Of a stretch of 64,000 nt of DNA, positions 53,199 through 63,306 are shown one piece after another; the first letter of the stretch is position 1, and the number at the start of each line of letters is the position of its first letter. The notes under the pieces are model-generated. The model had not been told where the DNA came from, did no database searches, and saw nothing but the letters and a program-made list of their open reading frames with translations. Made by a program: the position numbers and the translations under genes. The stretch spans positions 53,738,866 to 53,802,865 of the forward strand of contig NC_084800.1 in assembly GCF_963169125.1 (NCBI RefSeq), in the 5' to 3' direction. Source of the stretch: Humulus lupulus (Eukaryota > Streptophyta > Magnoliopsida > Rosales > Cannabaceae).

Positions 53199-53399
53199 TA
53201 ACGAGTCTTTCTACAATAATTCATCTGATCTCTTAAATTACCAATACAATATCACTTTTCATCATAACATAACATAACCATATGACCTGTATATCAACTT
53301 TATACCTATCTATATACAACAAATAAAGGACAACATGGCACCAATTCAGTCAGCGCAAAATAAAGTACAGAACCAAAAACTGACCTGCCACCCTCGAGG

Positions 53400-54481
53400 A
53401 ACTAGTCTTGGTCTCAGACTCTGACTGCCTCGGAATAAACACTCGAGTTGGAATCAAGCTGTCTATCCCATTTTGCTCATGCTCTCTTAGCCTTGGGCAA
53501 TCCTTCTTGAAATGCCTAACCATGCCACATGCAAAACATGCCCTTGCTCGGCATGCTCCCAGATGACGCTTCTTGCACCGAGTGCATATTGGACGAGTCT
53601 TCTAGCTTTCATTCTTGCTTGCTCCAATAAATGGAGATACCACTATCTGAGCTTCGTGCTCCCTAGCACTTTTATTCTCATCTTTTATGCTCTCAACAGC
53701 AAGAGCCTTCTCTATCACCTGAGCATAGGTAGAGACTTCATGCACTGGGGCAACTCTAACGCCCTGAGCTATTCCAGGATTCAATCCCTGAACAAACTTT
53801 TCCTTCCGAGCTACATCTGTGGTTACCATGTCTAAAGCAAACTTGGCCAAACCTTCAAATCTGTTAACATACTCGGCTACTGATGCCTTTCCTTGAACGA
53901 GACTCAGAAACTCATTCATCTTAGCAGTCTTAGCTGCATCACAGTAATAATTCTCATTAAATAGCTGCCTAAATTCTTTCTAGTCCATCACAGCTGTATC
54001 TCGAGTCTGGGATACTACTTCCCACCACGTCCGGGCATCATCCCGCAATACATATGTCGCACAGATCACCCTATCATGCCCACCAGCCCCATACTATCAA
54101 GAATGGAACTGATCATGCCAATCCATCGCTCAGCTCCGAATGGATCTAGGCATCCCTCGAAGACTGGAGGGTAATACTCCTGGAATTTTCCACAGAGAAA
54201 TTCCCACCTGCTCTCAATCCTAGGCTGAGCCAAAGCTGGTGCCACTCCTAGCGCAACAAAGGAGGAGGTGCTTCCCAACATATTCTGCTATTGCTTCTAA
54301 CACCTAATCTCTTCCTCATGCCTCTGCAATCTCGATTGCAAATCTGTGAATGTCTGCTGAAAAATTTATAGGAGCAGATGAAGAACTGATACCCTGGCTG
54401 TAACTCCCGGCCTCTGAATAACCACCACCAGACCTCATTATCTGCCTTGAATATAAACCTGCTGATTGAATCTACAGTCAA
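53400..54481 (-). pseudogene. Element E gag with zinc knuckle
   Basis: Read leftwards: an N-terminal region (54481-54066, including FQEYYPPVFEG and FGAERWIGMI), the core at 53919-53602 (EFLSLVQGKASVAEYVNRFE, LNPGIAQGVR), then a zinc knuckle at about 53500-53540 (CFACGMVRHFKKDC, CX2CX4HX4C). A stop near 53600 and frame changes near 53940 and 54300 break it. Gag is the best-preserved coding part of E. It coats the element RNA in an autonomous relative. Confidence 0.78.
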
Positions 54482-54940
54482 TAACTTGACCCATTAATCA
54501 TGACGAGCATATCAAGAGCTTTCCCCCACGGGATCAATCTTACCACACCACATCACAAACCACTTGCAGTGCTAAAAACATGCCCATGACATTCATACAT
54601 CAATCATAATCCCTGCTCTTCCAACATTCACACCATGCCTCCAACTCCAGCATGCAAATATCACAATTACATATATTCATGGAGCAGGTAATCATATGAT
54701 CACATCCATATATATATATTCACGGAGCATATAATCACATAGTCAAGAGCCAGGCTCTATCAGAATCTCATGCTCCCTAATACAATGTGCAGGTAAAGCA
54801 TTTACATTCTATTTAAGTAGTTAAGCACATAACTACATAAATAGTTACCATTCCTTGAGTGAAGCTATCTTCAGTGACGAGTGTACATGCCCGGCTTGTC
54901 TTCAAGAACCATAAACCTTAGCTCGCTCTGATACCAAAGT
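54482..54940 (-). other. Element E 5' leader and primer-binding site
   Basis: Non-coding leader before gag. Minus-strand TGGTATCAGAGC at 54925-54936 is the Met-tRNA primer-binding site, four bases from the LTR edge. Confidence 0.8.
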
Positions 54941-55489
54941 TGTAATGCCCCAAACTCCAGGGACCGTTATAGTGTGTCTTGTAAACAGTGCTTGTAACAC
55001 CCTACTACCTTAGAGCCGTTACTAAGTGGGTTTAAAATGTGCAATTAACTCGCTAAATGAGGTTTTAGAACGAAAGTGTGATTAAACAAAAAGGTCAAGG
55101 CTGTAATCTTTAAAAGTACTCTATTTCATTAAAAGTTCAAGAGTTTAACATTCGGGATCCCAAAACGAGGTTTGTAAATATTTACAATTCAAAATATGTT
55201 TACAGATGACTAATTCCCGAGCCAAAACACCTCCAATTCAACCCAAACAAATACCTAAACCCCAATACCAATTTAAAACCCCAAATAAACCATTTAACAA
55301 CCTATAAACATCAAAACAAGCTTAATTACACAATCACACCCAAAATCCACACTTGAGTTTCATATTTCAGAAACTCAAACCATGGCTTCTAAGAACTAAA
55401 CCAGAGCTTGAAAAATATAAACCATGCCTCTAAAATCTCAAACCATACTAGATATGAAATTCAAACATGATAAAAACTCTTACCTCAAT

Positions 55490-58270
55490 TGTAACGCCCC
55501 AACTCATGGGACTGTTACAGTGTGCCTTGTAAACAGTGCTAAACTCGCTAATCGAGTCATTTGGCCAAAATCGTGAACTAAGTATGATTAGCGATTTAGG
55601 GATTAAACATTTTGGTTAAGATGTAACGTTTCACTAGAACGTTTAATATATACATTGGGATCCCGAAAATAAAGTTTCAGAGTCTATTACAGAAAATATT
55701 TACAACAGGCCGTTCTAAGCGGCAAAACAGGGTTCAACCCTAGTTCCACTTTAAACCTCGGCCGTGGCGGACGAGCAGTTGCATATGTACACGTCATCAC
55801 CTAAGCTCTTCAACTCAAGGATGGTCCAGCTTCCTCTTGCCTTTACCTGCACCACGTAGCACCCGTGAGCCGAAGCCCAGCAAGAAAACACAATCCAACA
55901 TGATATAATATCAACAGATAATATGACGTAATATCATAAGATAACATGATATAATATCAACAGATAACATTGTATAATACCAACAGATAACATGATATAA
56001 TATCAACAGGTAACATGGTGTAATACCAACAGATAACATGATATAATATCAACAGTAATTGTAACAGCCATTCAGGACCAACGGTCCATACAAATAGGTG
56101 ACAGTAGCCAAAAGTCACACTAATGAGCATCGCTCCCTCTAGCCATGTGATGATAGGGTCACCAGGGCTTAACTGATAAGTGATCCTTTCATAAGTTTGA
56201 TTAGGACAGGTGCATGGTGATTAGTCACCAACATAACCTTCCTCACGACTCTAGAGTCGAAACTATGGACAATGTCCCTTAGCCATGTGACAAACGGTCA
56301 CCGGGGTCATATACCTTGGCTATAGTCATCTGGTCGTAGACCAGGCAAGCGCTTATAAGTTCTTCGACCCTAGGGTCAGTCTAGCATTAATGCCATAGAG
56401 CCATTCAATGCGTGATTCTCGACTTTAGAGTCGGTCCTTGATTAGTCAGTGCCATACGCAAGCAAGTCATGCCACCAATCGTATACCACATGTTCAATAT
56501 CCATAAACAAGGTATTTAGCATGCTTACTAAACAGATACCAGTACAATTAGGACCATGGACAACCACAGAGGCTCAAGCTCTGAACAATATCATACCCAG
56601 TATACAAAGCATGTCCTAATCACATGTTTCCCATGCATCATATGCAATATATCCAGCTATCCAACATGCACCAATAACAGCCATGCATGTCACGTTTAAT
56701 AGTCAACCATCATGCATCAAGAATAGCCATGCATGTCATACATAATAATCAACCGACATGCATCAATAATAACCACGCATGTCATACTCAATAATCAACC
56801 AACATGCATCATAATAGCCATGCATGTCATACATAATAATCAACCGACATGCATCAATAATAGCCATGCATGTCTCACATACACAGGGTGCAGTTTTCTT
56901 ACCTCAAAGTCGAGCTAGAACAATTAAAAGAACGACCCTTGAGAACGATCAACTTTTAGTCCTTTAGCGGTCACCTAGTCATAACCAAATATAAGATACC
57001 ATCAATAAAAATGGTCAACATAAGTTTCCAAACCAATATCTAGCCTCCGAACATCAATCCCCACTTAACCGGGTACTAGGACCAACCCCGAGGCCTTAAG
57101 CTAGCATCCCTAGGCCAAAAACCCATTTTTAGCCAAATCTGCCTTGATGGGCCGCGGCTCACCACAGCCATGCCGCGGCTCATCTCCCTGACAGAGGCAT
57201 TTCTGCCTCACAAACCACCTTAGGCCGCGGCACACAAAAGTTAGGCCGCGGCTCATTACCCAGATCAGCCAAAAATCAGCAACGCACCAGCTCGACCTCC
57301 CCTGCATATTCCCCTAGAACCAAGCCTTCAAATCAACTCAAAACCTCTTCCAAACACTCATTTAAACCTCCAAACATCACCCATAACTCCCCCTCATCAA
57401 AACCCAAGTTCCCAAACTCAAGAACTTCCATTAATTCCAATTAATCACCAAGAATGCACAAGCTGAAATCTTAAACTAAAACAAAGTATAAACCAGGAAC
57501 TAATGGTTGAAACTTACCTCAAATCCGAGTTTGAACCTCCTTCAATGGCTGAACCAAACTCCTAAGCTTCCACCTTTAATTTCCTAGCTTAACTCCTCAA
57601 TTGGGCTCTCAAAAATCCAAAGGAAGGAGTGAAGGAAACCTTGTACGAGAGAGAAAGGGAGATATGAGGATAGGCTCTGTTTTGGTTCTGTATTTTCTAC
57701 AGCCTTTAAGTCATATAAATCCTTAAGGTCAAAAGACCATAACGCCCCTAGGCCAATTTAAAAGCTTCTAAGCACTCCCAAGGGTAAATTCGTCATTTCC
57801 AACCTATACCTTTAATTATAATTAACGCTCTCCAATTCCCGCTATTCTCAATATTCCCAAATACCAATAAATTATATCCCATTACCCTTTAATTTCCGGT
57901 AATGCTCTAATCATTAAATTCACCCCGAGACTCACCCCGAGCCCCGAACTTAAACCCGTTATGACTAGACCGAACACTTACATCTCATGATCGTCTCATG
58001 TCAATAGCTCGAACCAATCCACCTTATAATGTGGCTATATTAATTAATCACAACCATGCACCCAAAATACTCAATTACGCCCATAGGGGCCAAATTACCA
58101 AAATACCCTTATAATAACAAATACTCCCATATGCATGCATTCACCATCATATAATAATATAATTCACGTAAACATGCATATAATTATTAAATACTATAAT
58201 AAATCAATTATGGCCCTCCCGGCCTCCTAATCAAGGTCCTAAACCTTATTAGGAAATTTGGGGCATTACA
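55490..58270 (-). mobile_element. Tekay-family solo LTR (G) inside F
   Basis: 2781 bp, TGTAACGCCCC...GGGGCATTACA (plus-strand reading), perfect TCAAT duplication (55485-55489 and 58271-58275). It carries the block at 55842-55889, about ten short inverted repeats at 56075-56448, the block at 56886-56905 and a CCGCGG-type GC cluster at 57149-57253. At 55910-56055 a short unit near ATGATATAATATCAACAG repeats about six times. A second repeat near CATGCATGTCATACATAAT lies at 56640-56880. Confidence 0.93.
56075..56448 (-). repeat. Ladder of short inverted repeats in LTR G
   Basis: Counterpart of the ladder in H: GGACCAACGGTCC (56075), GGTGATTAGTCACC (56216), CGACTCTAGAGTCG (56246), GGACAATGTCC (56267), GTGACAAACGGTCAC (56287), CTGGTCGTAGACCAG (56330), GCATTAATGC (56384) and CGACTTTAGAGTCG (56420). 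Confidence 0.85.
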
Positions 58271-60698
58271 TCAATCAAGAATTTAGCTTGAATTCACCTT
58301 AATCCCAGCTTCAAGCCACTTCCCCCTTGATTATCCAAACTGAATTTTCCATGAAAAACCAGCCAAACTATCTTTCAAATCTCATTCTTACTTTCTAAAA
58401 TCAAATTTAAAACTCAGTAAAACAGGGAAAATTCTTACCTCAGAACAATCTTGATTTATGATCAACTTGATTGCCTTAAACCACCTTGATTCTCCTCCTA
58501 GGTCTCCCAACTTCAGCCCCCTTTCTTCCTTTCCTCTTCTCTTCTAGTTTTCTTCCAAATTTCAGCATAAACAAAACATGCCCAAGTGTTAACACGTAAA
58601 TCCTCTTTTCCCTCAGCTGAAATTTATCTAAACCTTTGCCAAAAGTCTATTTTACCCCTCATAGAAATCCTTTCCTAACTAAACCTCAAGGCCCTTTTTG
58701 TCATTTCATCTCTATTACTATTCTACCATTTTCCCATCACACCTTGTTACTCTCAGCAGTTAAAAATGGTTACCCAGGTTACTCAATCACCAATAACCAT
58801 TAACCACTAATTCTCAACTCAACTTACGAAATTCCCAAAGTACCCCTAGGCTCCTCCCGAGCCGGGTATAAAATCTCGTTGTGACTTTTATGTTAACTAG
58901 CTCCCTAGGACCGTCTCGGCACGTGCATCACATTAATATCACCACACCCACGTGGTAAAAATCACATAATACAATTATCACATTTATGCCCTCAGCGGGC
59001 TAAAATTACCAATTTACCCCTAACATGCAAACGGGGTCCTCATGCATATTTATACCACCTAAACATGCATTCTAATCACATATTCATTCAAATTCATATA
59101 TTATCATGTTAATTCACTTATTGCCCTCCAGGCACGCTAATCAAGGTCCTAAACCTTATTAGTAACTTTGGGTGTTACAGTGCTAAACTCGCTAATCGAG
59201 TCATTTGGCCCAAAATTGTGTAACTAAGTATGATTAGCGGTTTAAGGATTAAAAGTTTTGGTTAAGATATAACGTTTATTATATACATTGGGATCCCAAA
59301 AATATAATTTAAGAGCCTATTACAGGAAAATATTTACAACAGGCCGATCTAAGCGACAAATCAGGGTTTAACCCTAGTTCCTCTTCCAACCCTCGGCCGT
59401 GGTGGTCGAGCAGCCGCAAATGTACACGTCGTCACCTAAGCTCTCTAGCTCAAGGATGGTCCAACTTTCTTTTGCCTTTACCTGCACCACTTAACACCCG
59501 TGAGCCGAAGCCCAGCAAGAAAACTTAATATGCTCATGAACAGTAATAACATGTCATCAAATCATAAGGCGCACGCCTAGCAAATATAGCCTTATTCAAG
59601 CAGGCAAACGAGCTCACGTAATGTTGAGTATAGCACATCAACCAATTATCATGATAATCATCCAGGGCTTTTAGCCCAAAATAGAAGAGTGGCAGTGGTA
59701 CAGTCACTAAGGTGGGTTCCGTTCCCTTTATAGATAAGTGATCCTTTCACTAGCTTAAACAAGATAGGTATCTGGTGAAATAGTCACCAGCATAAACCCA
59801 TCAAGTAGATAAGTGATCCTTTCACTAGCTTAAACAAGATAGGTATCTGGTGAAATAATCACCAGCATAAACCCATCGAGTAGATAAGTGATCCTTTCAC
59901 TAGCTTAAATAGGATAGGTGCATGATGATTAGTCACCAACATAACCTTCCTCATGACCATAGAGTCATAACTGTAATGCCCCGGATTCCCTATTGTGGTT
60001 TAGCGGCTGGATTTGTAGGCCGGAAGGGCCATAATTGCTTAATTACGCTATTAAATGTGTTTATGCATATTTATGAGAATTATATTATAGTATAATGTTA
60101 ATTGTATGCATGTCGGTGATATATGTTGAGACCACATTATGATGTGGGTTTGTTCGAGCTGTTCGACATGAGACGATCGTAGATTATTGATTAGCGGTTT
60201 AGTCACAACGGGATTAAGTGTCGGGACTTGGGTTGAGTCTCGGGGTGATTTTGATGATTAGAGCGTTACCGGGAAATAAAGGGTAACGGGATGTGAATTA
60301 TTGGTGTTTATGATTTTCGAGAATAACGGGAATTGGAGAGCGTTAATTATGATTAACGAGTTAGGACGAAAGTACCAAAAATGCCCTTAGGAGCCTTTAG
60401 AAAGTATTAAATGACCTAGGGGTAAAATGGTCATTTCACCCCTAGGATAGATATAACCTTACTTAGCTGAAAAAGGTGATGGAAAAACAGAGTATCTTTG
60501 AGAGTTCTCCCGTACCTTCTTTTTCTCTCTGTTCTTTGTGGTTTTTGAGTCAACTTTGAGGATTCTAGCTTGGGAAGCAAGCCTTGGGAGTTTGGGAGTG
60601 TGTTCCATCATTGAAGAGCTTCATAAGCCAAGCTTTGGGTAAGTTTCTAACCATAGTTTCTCTGGTTTGCTCTGTTTTAGTTTTGTTTTGCAGCTGAA

Positions 60699-61046
60699 AT
60701 GTTTAGGGTGAATTCATGGGTTTTGTTGGGAGTTTTGGCTAGGGTTCCCATGCTTGTGATGTTTGGGATGTGTTGGGATGGTTTTTGGGTTCACTTGGCA
60801 TCAAGAATAGGCTTTGGAAGCTTGGGAATCGAGTTAGAATCGAAGGAGATGAAGAAGGTCGGTTCAGGGAAGTTTTGGGCTGGAGGTAGCGCTACAGCGC
60901 CCACCCTAGGGCGCTATAGCGCTCCTCAGGAGGGTTTCTGGCACTTGGGCGGTTCTGAGTATAGCGCTGTAGCGCTAGGGGTTGAGCGCTGTAGCGCTGC
61001 CCTGTTCCTTCCAAACCCCGTTTTGAGTGTTTTTAAGGGTTTTTGA
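60699..61046 (+). other. LTR-internal ORF (copy in H), longest version
   Basis: 115 codons. N-terminal hydrophobic stretch (VLLGVLARVPMLVMFGM), then CWDGFWVHLASRIGFGSLGI, GGSATAPTLGRYSA and a Cys/Ser/Ala-rich end. It begins 5 bases after a TTTTGTTTTGCAG acceptor-like site. It resembles no family that I know. Conservation of the frame in E and LTR2 is the only argument for coding. Confidence 0.38.
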
Positions 61047-61400
61047 CTTGGGGTTTCAATCCTTAAGGCCTGGGATCGATTCTACTCACCGTGTGGGCAT
61101 GTTTTGAGGTCCCGAGGGTGGTGCTTGGGTTAAGACCCTATTATTGTGGATTCTCATTAATGGAGGTTATAATTGGTTGTGATTAGGTAACTACTAAGGA
61201 ACTAAAAGACCGATCGTTCTCAGGGGTCGTCTTTATCATACTTCTCGCTCGAACTTGAGGTAAGAAAACAGTGTATGGACACAGTTGCACTCTGTACAGG
61301 TATATGACATGCATGGTTTGATATTGAGATGTTGTTTGTTATATGTGAACGTGGATTGCATATCAAATGCTAATGATTGCTAATCACCTGTTTAAGACAC

Positions 61401-61772
61401 TGACTAGTCAGGGACCGACTCTAAAGTCGATGATTACGCATTGAGTGGCTCTATGGCATTAATGCGAGACCGACCTAAGGTCGATGAACCTATAAGCGCT
61501 TGCTTGGTCTACGACCAGATGACTATAGCCAAGGTATATGACCCCGGTGACCGTTTGTCACGTGGCTAAGGGACGTTGTCCATAGTTTCGACTCTAGAGC
61601 CGTGAGGAAGGTTATGTTGGTGACCAATCACCATGCACCTGTCCTGAAGAAACTTATGAATGAAACACTTATCGCTTAAGCCCTGGTGACCCTATCGTCA
61701 CATGGCTAGAGGGAGCGATGCTCATTACTGTGACTTTTGGCTATTGTCACCTATTTGTTGGACTGATAGTCC
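61401..61772 (+). repeat. Ladder of short inverted repeats in LTR H
   Basis: Eleven or so dyads in 370 bases, for example TGACTAGTCA (61401), CGACTCTAAAGTCG (61416), GCATTAATGC (61456), CGACCTAAGGTCG (61471), TGGTCTACGACCA (61505), GTGACCGTTTGTCAC (61547), GGACGTTGTCC (61571), GGTGACCAATCACC (61619), GTGACCCTATCGTCAC (61686) and GGACTGATAGTCC (61760). Arms are 4-6 bp with loops of 0-6 bases. Confidence 0.85.
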
Positions 61773-63090
61773 TGGATGATTATTATGATCGTTGTTGATA
61801 TTATACCGTATCCTATTGTGTTTTCTTGCTGGGCCTTGGCTCATGGGTGCTACGTGGTGCAGGTAAAGGAAAGGAAAAGCTTGGCTAGCCTTGAGTGGAG
61901 AGCTTGGGCGATGTAATGTACATACAGGGCCGCTTGACCGCCACGGTCAAGGAGTTCTCAGAGGGACTAGGGGTTTACCCTATTTTTGCCGCTTAGGCCG
62001 GCGAAGTTTGTATATTTGGAACTGTAGCAACTCTTTTGTAACTTGAACTACTTGTAAACATTTTCAAAGGCTCATGAGCAGTTTATTTACTTAATGAAAT
62101 GTATCCTTTCCTTTTTACTGGTTTTCCACCTTAACCTGATAATAACACTTAGATCACGTTTTTAACCAAAGGACTCGGGTAGCGGGTCAAATTTCCGGTT
62201 CACCGTTCTCCGTAACTGTTCTAGGGTAGCCAGGGCGTTACAATAACCATGGAGTACTGCTCCCTAGCCATGTGACAAGCAGCCACCTAGGCCCTTGGCC
62301 CTGACTTTGAGTAACTAGTCTTAGACTAGACAAGTGCTTATAAGTTTCATCGACCTTAGGGCCGGTCCATCATTAATACCCTATATGAGTCATTCAGTGC
62401 TGATATCGATTAGATCTAATCTTCATTCGGCCCTGCGTTCAGAACGCTTATGCTGTTTCTGACTCTTAGGTCAGTGATACGCGACCAGTGCCGATTCTGA
62501 ACAAGTGGTACCATACACAAGTAAGCAATGCCACCAAACATATATCATATGTCAAATATTCGAATACAGGGCATTCAGCATGCTTACTCAACAATTACTA
62601 GCACAATTAGGATCATGCATAAACACAGAGGCTCAAGCTCTGAACAATATCATATTCAGTATACATAGCATGTCCTAATCACATGTTTCTTGTGCATTAC
62701 ATTTAAGCACTCAACATGCATCAAGAATAACCATGCATGTCACATATACACAGGGTGCAGTTTTCTTACCTTGGGTTCGAGCAAGAATTAGAACAAGAAC
62801 GACCCTTGAGAACAATCGATCCTTAATCCGTTAGCGGTCACCTAGTCATAACCAAATAAAATCTCTGATTAATGAAAATCAACAAAGATAGGGTCTTGGT
62901 CTAAACCCCACTCTCGGCACCTCGAAATGTACCCACACGGTGAGTAGATTCGATCCTGGGCCTTAAGGATTGAAACCTCGAGCCAAAAACCCTTAAAAAC
63001 ACTCAAAACGGGGTTCTGAAGAAACAGGGTAGCGTTGTAGCGCTACCCTCCTAGCGCCCCAGTGCTCTTCTCAGAACCACAAACCGCCCA

Positions 63091-63306
63091 TCAGCAAACC
63101 TGTGTAGCGCTATAGCGCCCTCTGATGGGCGCTGTAGCGCTACCCCCAGACTGAACCACCCCTGAAACCTTTTTCTTCAACTCCTTCAATTCTAACTCGA
63201 TTCCAATGCTTCCAAATCCCATTTTTGGTGCCAAATGAACCCAAAAACCATCCTCACATGCCCCAAGCATCACAACCACAAGAACCCTAGCCAAAACTTC
63301 AATCAA
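63091..63306 (-). other. LTR-internal ORF (copy in E 5' LTR), uncertain coding
   Basis: 71 codons, the 5' LTR counterpart of 47688-47903. It differs at a handful of residues (IEVLARVLVVV, ELELKELKKK) but stays open over the same span. Being two LTRs of one element, they were identical at insertion, so this pair alone is weak evidence for selection. Confidence 0.33.

Larger units (their letters stand above)
54993..59179 (-). mobile_element. Short Tekay-family solo LTR (F) holding G
   Basis: TGTAACACCC...GGGTGTTACA with a perfect GTGCT duplication (54988-54992 and 59180-59184). Without G it is about 1.4 kb, a short relative of the long LTRs that lacks the hairpin ladder, the GC palindrome cluster and the CACGGGTGCTACGTGG block. 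It keeps the U3-side sequence AGCCGGGTATAAAATCTCG near 58860. Confidence 0.9.
59972..62242 (+). mobile_element. Tekay-family solo LTR (H) in the E 5' LTR
   Basis: 2271 bp, TGTAATGCCCC...GGGCGTTACA, perfect ATAAC duplication (59967-59971 and 62243-62247). The empty site is preserved in the E 3' LTR at about 46837-46841. It is opposite in orientation to E. A TATA-like GATATAAC lies at 60450-60457. It holds the ORF at 60699-61046, a GC palindrome cluster at 60886-61003, block AGGTAAGAAAAC at 61258, the hairpin ladder at 61401-61772 and the second block near 61820-61868. Confidence 0.93.
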
